Origin: Maratus speciosus
Lineage: Eukaryota; Arthropoda; Arachnida; Araneae; Salticidae
Direction: 5' to 3'
DNA length: 64,000 nucleotides
Assembly (NCBI GenBank): GCA_963932465.1
Contig: OZ010790.1
Span: 347,597,087 to 347,661,086, forward strand
The position numbers were made by a program, and so were the translations under genes. Positions 1-12,002 of the stretch are shown here, in pieces. The notes beneath the pieces are model-generated. The model worked only from the letters and a program-made list of their open reading frames with translations. It had not been told where the DNA came from and searched no databases. Numbering within the stretch: position 1 is the first letter of the stretch; each line of letters starts with the position of its first letter.

Positions 1-2074
1 TATTTATAAATATGCAAAAAGATACTTATGAAAAAGAAAAAAAAATACTGATTTTAGCTTGAAAAAAGGCTGTTTCTATATGAAGAATTATTTTTATCCA
101 ATTAATACATGAACATTATATAAAACATGATTTATATTACGAATAACTCAGTTGACACCATTTAAAAAAAAAGTTATTTGTAAGTATATTTTTTATTTAT
201 CTATTCAAGAAAATGAACCTGAAAAAATCTTATCTATAAAAATAATTGGAACTAAGTTTTGTGTTTTATAAGTAGCATTTATAAGCAATTTTAACTTTTA
301 ACAATTACTTTTGGATATTAAATGCAAATTATGAAAGCACATGAAAAGAACAAAATAGAAAACACAATTACTGAAACATAATTTTATTTTACAAAAATAT
401 ATCACAAAACAATAGCACCTTTGTTTTAATTATCACAAAGATTTTTTATCACATTATTTATCACCAATTATCATGAACAAGATGCAATTTTTTACAGAAA
501 TTTTTTATTAAAAGTTCTTTTAAGAATTGCTCTACTTCAATATGCATCTTTAAAGCAATATAAAATGTGCACTAAAATGAATACAGGTAGCTAGAAAAAC
601 AAATAAAATAAAATAAAATAATAAAAACAACATTCGTCATGCTATAACACATAACAGTAACATGAAAAATAAACATATTTCACTTAAAAACACAAAAATC
701 TTATTGCAGAAAGCCCAGTTTAACTTTTGAAAACTAATAAATGAATTATACCAACCTTTTAGAGAGTATAAATTTTAAAATAATGAACTTGTGAAATCTT
801 ATAGCTCTTTTCTCTTATTTACTCACACTAAAAACGTGCCATAAATGTGTGTATTCTTAAATGTATGTACTTACACGAAGTATGTTAAGTGTAAATGAAA
901 TGTATATACCTATAACTTAGCAAAATGTTTCAAAATACAATATAAAATAGTAGTCTAGATATTTTAAAAATTGCCATAAACTACTTTAATTTATAAATTA
1001 TACCTCAAAAGAAATGCAGTATTGTGGCTATTATTTCTGCAGAACTACCAGCATTCTGCAGTGACATATCATAGTAAATATGTTAGTTGCAGCTAATCAA
1101 CATGAAGTGGTGGTCGTTAAAATTTACTACACATATAGAGAATTGCAGAGAGTGTGGACAACGTTCAACCATTTTTGATAAGAAAAATGCTCAGAAAAAA
1201 CAACTATGAAAAGTCAAATTAACAATTTTTTTTTAGAATTGAAGGTGAAAATTTGAAGACTTATCCATGAAATTGAAATTCAATTATCTGGGGAAGAAAA
1301 AAAAATCAAGAACTTTGTCATAAGAACATGATAATGTAAAATGAATCAGAGATATCTTGTCATATATTTAACAGCAACTTTTAACATTTAAAACGATGCT
1401 AATTTATGCTTCAACTAATGAAAGAAGAAAAAAAAAAATTGCTCTTCAAATTCTGCATTTCTTTTAGGACATCCAATATAAATAATGAACACATTTGAAC
1501 AAAAGGTTACAAAACTAATTATTTTACAAACATTATAATCCTCTAATTTAACAAAATGCAATTTGATGAAACCTTAAATTCAAACATCTGACAGAACAAG
1601 TTTTCAAAAATGTTCAGGTACCAGAAGTTCTCTTTGTTTTATGACCCCAAAGAAGTCTAAATAAACAAATTATATTTATCAGATTACAAAAAAAAAAAAA
1701 AAAAGGAAAAAAAAAAGAGCAGAATATGATAGGAAAAAGTAATAATAATAAAATATAGTTTGTTCTGCATCAATATCATTTTTACTTTGTGAATTTTAAT
1801 ACTTCATGGATCTACATTTCAATTTACAAACTTTTGTTATAAACTCTAATGCAGTTTATTCAATATTAATATGCTTAAAATTAATAATGTTTTATCGAAA
1901 CCTCATTTTTTAAATTTATTTATTTATATATATATTTTTTAAGTAAACTAGCAAAACTTTAAAACAAATTATATAAATATTTTTAATTTTTAAACTTATA
2001 GGAAAGTAATCGAAAGATGATAATAATAATGTGATAATGTTTAATAATGTGAATAGAAAACTTCAAAGATTTAA
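1..2074. other. 3' flank without recognisable genes or elements
   Basis: This is AT-rich DNA with an (AAAAT)n-like tract near 598-623 and an A-run near 1687-1703. I see no ORF, splice-linked exon or terminal-repeat element. Confidence 0.5.
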
Positions 2075-2120
2075 ATTACACCATACCACTTTTTAAAAAA
2101 ATTTACAAAATACATTTATT
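2075..2120 (-). terminator. Candidate poly(A) signal and GU-rich downstream element of the split gene
   Basis: On the minus strand AATAAA lies at 2120-2115, 98 nt after the TAA. It is followed 25-45 nt later by a GU-rich tract (agtggtatggtgtaa, 2090-2075). AATAAA is common by chance in AT-rich DNA, but a GU-rich element at the right distance is less so. This supports 2219 as the true end of the coding sequence. Confidence 0.5.
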
Positions 2121-2218
2121 ACTAAAAAGATGTGATGTTGAATTAAAAATATAAACAGACAAGTCACTGCTAAAAAAACACATAATTAAGAACAGAAATA
2201 TGTTAAGTATTATTTTGC

Positions 2219-2855
2219 TTACATTTTTCTTTTTTCATGCTCTTTAAAAGATTTTAGAACTTTGCTTTTAAGATCACCAAATAATATATCAGAGGCTTCT
2301 TCTTCATCAATGCATAAAATTAGAGCATCATCATCTACATCACAACATAATTTTGTACTTTTACTCTTTTGTTCATTTTTAGATTTCTTTCTTTTGACTG
2401 ATTCTGTGCAAATATCTTGTGCAGATTTCAGTTCCATGCTATTTTCAACAGATTTATACTTTCGTACAGACTTCAGCTTCATGCTATTATTAATAGAATT
2501 AGACTCCGGTGCATATTTCAGTTTCATACTATTTTTAAAAGATTTATTGGCACAGATTAATTTCAGATCATTGTCCATCTTCTGAAGTTGAGTGATAGGT
2601 TTGTAATGATGACAAGTGGCACTTCTGGAATTTTTCTCTGATGTATTCACATAACTGGTTTCTTTTTTAGAGTGTTTTTTACAAGCCTTGTGGATTTTAA
2701 GCTTCGTATTTTCTAGAACCTTTTGATGATTTTGCAAATTTAATGAATTTTTATGCACCTCTGAAGATTTTATTCTCTTAGTACGTATAGCCATATTATT
2801 TTCAGAGATATCTTCAAATGATGGGTAGGTTGTATCTTGTTTTATATTGTTGATC
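2219..2855 (-). CDS. Coding exon 3 (last) of a split gene; unknown Lys/Ser-rich protein
   Basis: I do not recognise this gene. The exon begins after an acceptor (pyrimidine-rich ttttacttattttag) at 2856-2857 and ends at a TAA. Its first base G completes the TG left by exon 2 to make Trp90, and the frame then stays open for 211 codons, residues 91-301. An ATG at 2794 would give 191 residues on its own, but 20 further open codons precede it back to the splice site, so it is internal (Met111). Visible features are a Lys/Ser/Asn-rich low-complexity body, three exact 15-residue repeats around NSM(K/E)LK (residues 195-239), a basic KRKKSK cluster near 244-249 that could be a nuclear localisation signal, an acidic stretch with DVDDDA and DEEE near 262-276, and a basic C-terminus ending EKRKM. 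Nucleus is my inference from composition. The stop codon overlaps GTAAGC, a possible donor, so continuation into another exon is not excluded. Confidence 0.75.
2408..2542 (-). repeat. Three 45-bp in-frame repeats inside exon 3
   Basis: Three units of exactly 15 codons each carry NSMKLK, NSMKLK and NSMELK at the same register (protein residues 195-239). A degenerate DNDLKL upstream may be a fourth. The units have diverged at DNA level while keeping the core, which suggests some constraint on the motif. Confidence 0.6.
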
Positions 2856-5836
2856 CTAAAATAAGTAAAATTTATTATTTGAGGGTTTTTTTTCCCCCTT
2901 TATATTACTGCTAAACAGAAAATAGAATGAATTTCTGGGGTACTTACCAAAAAATTTCACATAATTAATACATATACATGACTTACTTTAATAAATAAAA
3001 ATATGATTTTAATCTACCACAATTTTTTGTTTTACAGTATGCATTAAAAAGATGCTTTACAAATATTTTTCTTAAAGTTTTTAATCCACTGTGGTTTTAT
3101 TTTATTTAAATTAGTTATGTACTTAGAATGAATATTTAATCCCATCCAGATTGCCGGGTTTTATTTTTAAAAAGTTAATTTACAACTAATTCATATTAAA
3201 TTTGTATTAATTTATCTTTAATACACTTATAAATATTTTCTGCTAAAAAAATTATAAATTTTTATTAAATTTGTCAAATAAATAAGTCTTTGTAACTGCT
3301 AGAAGACAACTGTGAAGGCATTATGTATGAAAAAAAAAAAATTATAAATATTGAAAAGAATATACATTATACTCCAAAGTGATGCTTTGAAATTCTATAT
3401 TACATAGCTCCACATATACTACACATCTTAAAGATTATATTTAATTAATCAATGGAAATATGTAACACTTCAAAATGGAAACATTCTTACATGTCTGTAT
3501 GGAAAGACTTAGTCATAGAATGAACAATGTTGAAAGAGAAATTAGGAAACATATAATATTTGATAACAGTTTAATACATAAATGTATAAAATAAAGACAG
3601 CATTTAAACAACAAAAACAAAGAAAAAAAGTTCTCCCAAATTAAATTTATTGAATTAAAATTTTGAAAAGCTTGTTGCTATTTAAAAGATTGCATATTCA
3701 TGCATATACCATACTGTTTTTAATAGTGAAAAATGAAGTTTTTATTATATGGCTTTATGTATGATTTTAAATGTTTATGAGAAATAAAATAAGGCTTGTA
3801 TATTAATAGCTCTTAAAATTAGTTAAGTAATAAAACATGTAACTAAGTAACTATTTTCCTCTTTAATTTTATAAAGCAGAAAAAAGGAAAAAAAAATATG
3901 GGTGGTATTAAAGGTCAGTGTAAACCAGATAAAGCAGTTAGTATGGCCCTTTAAAAATTTAGCTGACATATTTCCAATTCTGATTACAAATTACTAGCAG
4001 CTCCATCTATGTGTTATTCCAGTATTAATGTCTTCATCATTGTGAAATTGGGTTATTTATTAAATTCTAAGTCAATTAAATATCATTAAAACCAGGGTTG
4101 GTAAAAAAAAAAAGTTTTTTTTTTTTTTTTTTTTTTTTTTTTGTTTAAATCAGGTTTTTTTTTTTGGTTTAACCCGGTTTTTGGTTTTTAAAAAATATAT
4201 TTTTGTATTACACATACATACATATTTATTGATAAAAATAAACATTGTTGGATATATAAGTAATATAACTTCGTTTAAAAATAATTTAAATTAAATAATT
4301 ACAGTAATTATGTAGAAAATTGAAATAATTTAAATATTTTTAGTAAAAGCTATGTCTTATGTTCCATGAATAAAATGCTCTACATAGTGAAACATTGATA
4401 CCTTGAAAACCTTAATAATAAACAATCTTTTGATTACTAGTACTATAAATAAATATATGGTGTAGTTTCATTAATATAATATACTTTCCCATGGCTATTC
4501 GAAATAATTTCTTTGAAATATTTGCAATCTGAGATATCTGATTTTTCTGTTAGAACACTGCATGAACAATTAGTATCTTTTATTGAAAGTAAAGCTTTTT
4601 ATAAAGAATTCCTGGAATGATTTGAATTTAGCAGTAGAGTCTTTACAGTAAAATAAACAGAAATACCTATTTACCAGCTTTTTAGACTACTGAAAACATT
4701 GATCTTAAAATGGAAAGTAGATTTATAAAAGTTGTCATCCACTAAAGCATTTAAATAGCCATCAGACAAACAAAGGTTTTTTTTCTAAGCTATGTTATAA
4801 TACATATTACTTTTAAATGTCTAAACTAAAAATTAATAATATACCTTTTTAAGCATTTTTATGTGAGACTTTTTTCTATTATGTCTCAAGTAACCCTTAT
4901 CTCAATTTTCTCTCTCTCTTTTTTTTTTTTTTTTTTGTCAGATCTAAATAGTGGATTCGACTATGCAACAAACAATTTAAATATATCTTATTGCATATTT
5001 TAGTTAAAATTACATTAAAATAGCTAGCACCCAATTTTTTAATGTTCACTTATTCGACTTCATATTTTGAGTTTCTTTTTTATTCTCAAATCCGAAAGGG
5101 CAACTTTATGACATAAGTTTTAATTTATTTTTATTTGGAAATGCATGAAACTAGCAGATGCTGTTGTTCAGATACTATGTAATGGAACTGTGTTTTCCAA
5201 TTTTTGCAAAAGCAATAAATCTTTCAGAAAATATTGTCAAAGTGGGCGTTTTGACCGAATTTCTGCATGAAAGAAGAATAACCACTCAAGGAAGGTTAAA
5301 AACATCTTTGATACATGATCAAAATTGTCTATAACTAACTCAATAGGTAATTTACATATCAAAAATGGAAAACACAGTTCGATTCCAAATCGCTTCCATA
5401 GTAAGGCCTTCCAATTTTATATCTTTCCGTTAAAAAATTAATTTGTAAATGTGTCAAAGCATTTTGCACTTGTTGAGTAGAGCAGTTGAGAACAGTCTTA
5501 AAAGATAATCTCCCCAATCAAGAAAATTTTCTTTTGCAGCTTGACTGAAAACTTAAAGGTCATTTTATGTTATTAATTGTAAATAATCTGCATTTTCTCA
5601 AAGGAAAATATTTTATTCAAAATATTGGATATTTTTAGTCTATTTTATCTTTGCTAAATTCACATGTTTTAAATTTTCTCTTTAGAGCTTCAGATGTGTT
5701 CATCAACACATGCAATTTGCATTTTACATGCATACAAATTAATGTAGACTCACTATGTCTCACAGTGACTGCTGGGATAAGACTGTTAAAAGCAGTGTTG
5801 TAGTCGTAAAAAATGCAGAGAGTATACACTATAGGC

Positions 5837-7427
5837 CAGGGTTTGCATAGCTGGGCCCAGTTCGAAAAAACCTGGTGGGTTTTTTCAGAATGGGCCCACT
5901 TGAAAAAGCCCACTGAAAAACCCATAATGTGGGTTTTTTCAATTTTCAGAAATAATTTAAAAATTTAAACAACACATACATTAAATGAATTTAAGTCATT
6001 TGAGTTAATTTTTGAAAAAAAAATTAATATATAAAAGCCATAACATACACATCTGAAGTAAAATGAAAATGTATTTCAACACATTGAAATACTTTACTAA
6101 CATAGAACCTAGTAGGCAACATACATAGTACATAATCATAGGTAAAGGTTATATCATAAGAATGTCTTTATATAAAAAATTGAAATCAACTATATTCATG
6201 GAAATAAAAAATATGTATTTTTACTTTCTTCTATCTTTACAAGAAGAAAGTATTGGATTCGTGAACAATTTCGACTTCCAGTTTATGATGGATTTATACA
6301 TTTTAAAAATGTCCTGGAGACGATTTGATGGTTTTTAGAAAATGTCTGTTGGTATGTGAAAATAATTTTGTGGGTGCTCTATCTCAAGAACTAATGCACA
6401 GAATTTCACAAAACTTTAGATTGAGTTAGACCTTGATGTAAACTGGTGCTGATTAGTTTTTGGTGTATATTGCCCAACAGGTGGTGCTGCTATGCTGCAT
6501 TTATCTCAATTTTTGCAATAGCTTTATCTCAAGAACTAATGCACGGATGTTCATAAAACTTCAGATTCACTTAGAACTCAAGTTGTTGCTTATTGAATTT
6601 TGGTGCATATCGCCCAACAGGTAGTGCTGCTATGCTGCATTTTTCGTGATTTCAGCAATAACTCTTATCTCAAGAACTGATGTACGGAATTAAATAAAAA
6701 TTTAGATTCAGTTAGACCACTTTGATATAAACTGGTGCTGATTAGTTTTTGGTGTATATCGCCCAACAGTGGCGCTGTTGTATTGCATTTATCTCACTTT
6801 TTGCAACAGCTTTATCTCAAGAACTAATAATGCATGGAATTTCATCAAACTTCAGATTCAGTTAGATGTTGACGTAAACTGTTATTGATCAGGTTTTGTT
6901 GTAAATTGCACAACAGGTGATACTTATATCTCCTTGTTAAATGCATCCAATTCAACAAATCTACTGTGATAGTGAATTTTGAATTATTAACATGTATGAG
7001 ATAGAAGAAACTTTTGGGATTGGCACATCCAACTAGTTTACCCCTTTTTCTCTTCCTACTTATATATTTTAAACTTTAATATTCTATTCATTATTTGATT
7101 TAAAGAAAATTAACAATTTTATGTCTTCTATTATATTTAAAGCTAATTTGTGAGAAACACTGACATTTAATTAATTTAAATTTATACAATTTATAACTTG
7201 TAAAATAGCATTACAATTATATTGTATATAAGGGAACAATGTATTTTTTTATGTATGGTGTATATAACACATAGAAAATATAGTATACAATAATGTAATT
7301 ATGCATATATTATACTTTTGAAAAAATCTGATTTTCCCCAGGGAAAACTGGGTTTTTCATGAAAAAACCCGAAAAAACCCATGTGGGTTGGGTTTTTTCA
7401 GAAAAACCCGGGTTTTTGCGAACCCTG
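5837..7427. mobile_element. hAT-type element, TSD ctataggc, nested third level
   Basis: The TIRs are CAGGGTTTGCATA and CAGGGTTCGCAAA (right end, reverse complement), with subterminal G/T-rich gggttttttc motifs. A perfect 8-bp duplication, ctataggc, lies at 5829-5836 and 7428-7435. It carries a HINE-like element at 6222-7036. Confidence 0.8.
6222..7036 (+). mobile_element. HINE/Helitron-like element A3 with a ~140-bp tandem array
   Basis: The 5' end has tactttcttctatct. Its inverted repeat agatagaagaaa lies just before a small stem-loop (GGATT/ATCC) and a CTAG-T terminus at 7033-7037. In between are four units of about 140 bp, each containing tatctcaagaactaatgcac. Subterminal inverted repeats, a central tandem array and a 3' stem-loop are what I know of Helentron-associated (HINE/DINE-1) elements. 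It matches 35709-36602 in reverse orientation. Confidence 0.55.
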
Positions 7428-8017
7428 CTATAGGCAGAGAATATATGCTAGAGTCCTAAATGTTCATCGTTAGGGTATATGCTATAGCTTTATTTGAGAA
7501 ACAGAGGGTATACAGAGTTTGTTTAAAAAAATTCAAAAGGTATATGTTGTATACCCTTCACTACATCCCTGGTTAAAAGTAGAAATTATTTATATCCAAT
7601 AATTTGAAACACTTAAATTACAACAATGAGAAAATATTATATTATATTTTGTCTAAAATACCAGTTGGTTAACCATTTGATTTAAACCATGCCAACCCTG
7701 CTGGTAACAGAATAAAATCATAATGCAAAACCCCAATCCTAATGTAGGAATGCAAGAAAAACAAAGGCTTACTAAACCCAATAGCTATGATAAGGCAAAG
7801 AAAACTTACAGCCAATCATTCATTAGCATACAGAACAAAGAGTAACTAATGGAGAGAATTACTTATGATTATGTCATCACTGAGGCATAATGTAATCCTT
7901 AGTAAATCTTAACTAATCAAGCAATCTAAGTAGTAAAAGTGTATTTTTAGCTCAAATCTGCCATTCTGGCTATTTTTAAAAATAAAAGGCTTGAAAAAGA
8001 AGAAGAAAAAAACTACT

Positions 8018-8037
8018 TCCCCCCCCCCCCCCCCCCC
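8018..8037. repeat. Poly-C run
   Basis: About 19 C. A similar run ends the window at 63952-63972, and poly-G runs lie near 39199 and 39655-39675. Confidence 0.7.
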
Positions 8038-9101
8038 AACTAATTTTAGAAAAATTAGCTAGTCTGCCATGTAGATAATAAGAAAAGTTTGATTGACTAA
8101 AAATGTTTGTCACTTTACAAGTTTATTAATTCATCATTTTTCTAAAGTTTTGCTTGTAGCTTCTGCATAACTTGGATTTTGCATTTTTCAATAATGTGTA
8201 AAACAAATGAAAACATTAAGGAAAAAGAGAAAAAAAACGAGAGGAAAAAAAAACAGCATGGTAAAAAAAAAAAAAAAAAAAAAAAACGTTTGGTTTAAAC
8301 CAAACAACCCTGATTAAAACTAATTAAAAAGCACTTAAAAATGAGCAGTTTATAATTAAAATGCTTCACTGTATAAAAGCCAATTATGGCCAAAAAAACC
8401 AGTTAAAACCAATAAAAGCCTTTGGCTTTTTAAATTTTAAATGGCTTTTTAAATTTTAAATGGCTTTTTAAATTTTAGCCAGCTTTTTTGCAACCCTGAC
8501 CCTATCCCTTGTGCATTAATTACAAGTCATACTCATAATTAATTCAAAAGATACATTTTACTTACCAAGAGTCACACTTGTGATTGATTCACAAGATAAA
8601 GTTTATCCGGTGTTCTCAGATTCCTAATTTTTTCTACATTTCCTGCCACTATTAAAAATCAAAAGTCTCTGTGGTAAATTCCTTTAATATCCGCAATAAA
8701 AGTCTACAATAAAGATATCGTTTTAAAATAGTGGTAAGAAAGTGAGAAAGTTTTAGGAATGCTGAGAGTTCTGGTTTACTTTATGCAAGACACTCGTGAT
8801 TAATGCACAAGGCGCTAAAAGCAATTTTCTATTATTGAAAGATTAAGTACTTTCTTTTTTATAGCTTTCAAAAAATTCAAACATAAGAATGTGCCATTAT
8901 TGGCATATGTTAAAACTTGTATTTCTTTCATAGTAATGATGGTTTTATATGCCAAACATATGCAAATGTAACTGAATTGTAATTTTATTAATTTCTTTCA
9001 TTTTGTCCAGTTTCATACAATGTCCTGAACTTTTTATGAAAAAGTGAACAAAATGACACCAGTGGTCCTTGAGTTCTGTAAGTTATACTTAGAAACATTT
9101 T

Positions 9102-9332
9102 CTTCATGCTCTGACAAGTAAAACAGTAAAAATTCCATTCTTCTACGACCGAAACTTAGCAGGTTATGACGTTTTGAATTTTATGAAATTTTGATGCGCA
9201 TAACTAAAAATTTCTTTTTATTTTTAGTGCCAGAATGCACTGAAATTTCATAAAATTTAAAGAATTGTAACTTGATAAGTTTTGCCATAGATGAATAGAA
9301 TTTTTACTGTTTTATTTGTCAGAGCATGAAGG
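9102..9332. repeat. Diverged inverted repeat, relic of a TIR element
   Basis: Arms starting ttcatgctctgacaagtaa at 9102 and ending in its near-complement at 9332 pair over about 90 bp. The motif (tgacaagtaa, then aaattcc and ttctac) resembles the TIR interior of the 38323-45710 element, so this may be an old relative. Confidence 0.45.
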
Positions 9333-9501
9333 ATTTTTTTTTTTTTAATATAATTTATAGGACATAGCATATGTGTAAAAAAATAAATTTGACATTTTAA
9401 TATGCATACAGCCCTTGTAAAGCAAATACCATACATATCAAAGTTATACTTGATTTGTACACTTTGTAAAATTGGAAGCACTTTTTTATCATCAGCAATT
9501 T

Positions 9502-9821
9502 AAGAAATAATCATCATAACCTCTATTTTGAATCACCTAGTATATATATTAGATAAATTGTCACTTTATGTAAATATTGAACAAATTAGTTATGTGTACG
9601 AAGCAATGAACAGGGAGCTAGAAAGGGCTTATGAAAAATTTCCTTCAAACACCACAGCTTTTATTTTTTCCTAACTTGTCAAGACTGCTATACAAAGAAT
9701 TACCGACTATCACTTAGAACCATACAGGAATTTGGAACAAAATTTAATTAGAAACAAAAATGGTAAATCTAATGAAATATTAAACTTTGTTACAGATTGT
9801 TTATTAAGTAAAAAATAAAGG
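9502..9821 (+). pseudogene. Decayed reading frame, origin unknown
   Basis: One frame encodes a plausible protein stretch (for example YVNIEQISYVYEAMNRELER), is broken by a single TAA near 9679, then continues (VKTAIQRITDYHLEPYRNLE) to a stop near 9819. The codon use is unlike the AT-noise around it. I see no start or splice context and do not recognise the family. It may be a transposon relic or a retro-copied gene fragment. Confidence 0.3.
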
Positions 9822-10099
9822 GAAAAAAATTATGGTCAATACAAGTTATGATTAAGAAAAAGGCAAAATGAAGGTAGGGATGTAAAGCCTAATAATATAC
9901 TTTCTGTCTCAGATAAGGAATAATCTGGATAGGGTTGCTGCTTAAGGAGGTTCCAAAATTTGCAGGGAGAAAGGTCCTTCCGTAGGAGTGATCGATCCCT
10001 GACTGACCAATTGAACGGGAGGAAATTAGCAAGAAAAGAAAATGCCAGACTTCCCTAAAATGAAATGAACTAACCAGTCACCTGGCAACAGGACAAAGC

Positions 10100-10870
10100 C
10101 AAGAGTGGTTTCAGGGTTTTTCTTATGAGAACAACACAGTATATAGCTATCTGAAAAGAATGAGTACATCATAAGAGTGAGTACATCATAATATCAATTA
10201 TTGCATCAAGGTTTATTCTTTAATATTCTTGTAATGGGGATTATTAATATCAAGTTGTGGAGGAAAATAAATTTGCCACCATATTCACTGCTTTGCACAA
10301 AATTACAACTAAAATCCTGATAATGGAATAGTACTATTTCTATTTATAGCTAGCCTTGTGTTTATATATAACTCATTATCAACAGTCTGAAATTTGAAGC
10401 ATAGTGATGTACAGCATTTTAATAGATCATTTTTCTTTTTCAATTTTTGGAAATATAAATTAAGAAAATCTTATTGTCTTCAATCCTGCAGCTTAGATCA
10501 GTGATTCTAATCTTTATTTAACTTAGAGCCAGCATTCATAAACTTTTAAACAGGTGTTTCACTAAATTGAAATTCATATTTTCACTGTGCCAAGTCTAAC
10601 ATTTAAATTGTGTGAATATATATCTAAATTAATACATTGATTATTTTCTTTTATCAACATTTAACTAAAGAATATCATCAAGATTATAATTTAAGAGAAA
10701 GGTATTCTATTATTTATAAAAATAACAGACAATTAAAAAATAAATAAAAATAATTCTAATATACAAAAAGAACCTAGAAATGTTTAAGTAAAGAATGTAT
10801 GATTACATTTCAATAATAATATACATTTGACTTTTTATACAACTTTCCCAGCTGCTATTCAAATGAGTTT
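10100..10870. other. Intronic stretch with nothing recognised
   Basis: AT-rich, with only a short direct repeat gagtacatcataa near 10161-10190. Confidence 0.4.
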
Positions 10871-10876
10871 TATGTA

Positions 10877-12002
10877 CAGTCGTGGGGGAAAAAAAGTAAA
10901 CACACCCTATTAACTATAACTCTAAAACAAATTATTCTAGAAGAAAGTTACTGGTACCAAACGATAAGAAATGAAGTCTACTTTTAAATGATGTATATAA
11001 AATTTGCTTAAGGGGCCATCTACATATCAAAATGAAGCCAAACTTTGTTTTTTTTTTCAATAGCAACACCCATGTTTGACACTATAAATAAATTCTACAC
11101 CCTTCAATTAGCCTAAAAACAAATTTTCCCGAAATTCACAGGATTAGTTTCAGAGAAATTAATTATTTGAAAATGAGCATATTTTAGGGACTGTATCCAA
11201 ATTGAAGTTTGGTACTCGATAGTTGAAATACTACAGAATGACTATGTAACTTCTATTTATGTATTATTTCTTGCCAATATGACCATTTCACTGGCTTAAT
11301 ACATTTCGACTACTGCCAGCCCAAATGTTTCAATAAAATTAATAAAAAGTATTTTTTTTTTTCAAATTATGCTTTTCTGCACATCATAGATCACTTTTAA
11401 ACCATCATTTTGACGTTTTTTAATCATAATTTATAAACTACTTTGAAGAAAAATTTGAAATTGATAATTCACATAAAGCAGGATATAATAAAAATAAATC
11501 TATCAAAAAAATTATAGGTTGCAATTCATATTTTTTTTCAAATATTAATTCCATAATTCATATTATAAAATTTAAAAAATTTCAAATTCAATGTATTTAG
11601 GTTTGGGTTTTTTAGTGTTATAAGCACACAAAAAATTATCACATTAGGATTATTTTATAATTTCAGGAGATATTAATAAAAATATGAAAATGTAATTTAA
11701 CATTAGAAGTTCTAAATTTTGAATATTTATAATTCAAAAACTTATCATTCAAATGACTTGAAATTTCGTTTCTAGACATAGTCTGAATGGAAGATTTAAA
11801 ATACATCGCCAAAATGGGGTATTGCCATTGCAGAAAACTAAGTTTGCACAGGATTTGATTTGTAGATGGCTCCCTAAACAAATTTTATGTACATCATTTA
11901 AAAGTAGGCTTTATTTCCAATTATTTGGTACCAGTAACTTTCTTCTATTATAATTAGTTGCAGAGTAAGTAGGGGGTGTTTATTTCCCCCCCCTCCCGAC
12001 TG
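10877..12002. mobile_element. Tc1/mariner-type non-autonomous element with ~170-bp TIRs
   Basis: The ends CAGTCGTGGGGG and CAGTCGGGAGGG (reverse complement of the right) sit between TA dinucleotides at 10875-10876 and 12003-12004. Inner TIR sequence pairs well, for example gaagaaagttactggtacca on both arms. The TA target and CAGT terminus are typical of Tc1/mariner. No transposase frame is present. Confidence 0.75.

Larger units (their letters stand above)
4093..8312. mobile_element. hAT-type non-autonomous element, TSD attaaaac
   Basis: The ends are CAGGGTTGG and CAACCCTG, flanked on both sides by attaaaac (4085-4092 and 8313-8320). It is the same family as 19756-22012, from which it differs mainly by the extra insertion at 5837-7427. 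Only decayed reading frames remain. A stretch near 5200-5280 (minus strand) resembles one in 20638-20820 and, in opposite orientation, one in 60634-60760. Confidence 0.8.
3147..8498. mobile_element. hAT-type element (outer), interrupted by a nested hAT insertion
   Basis: The right end (gcaaccctg, 8498) and the sequence 8313-8498 match the right part of the intact element at 60052-61528. The sequence 3235-4092 matches the left and middle part of the same element. The left terminus, cagattgcc at 3147, is a degraded form of CAGGGTTGC. The flanks atcccatc and accctatc match at 6 of 8 bases, as expected for an old TSD. A short tandem of an 18-bp unit sits at 8425-8478. No transposase is left. Confidence 0.6.

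Noticed and set aside
2262..2585. 107-codon plus-strand ORF
   Set aside because: Antisense shadow of exon 3, whose splice phase and poly(A) signal are on the minus strand.
9900..10100. Possible SINE or tRNA-derived repeat (ggttccaaaattt box-like motif)
   Set aside because: No convincing A box, poly(A) tail or second copy in the window.
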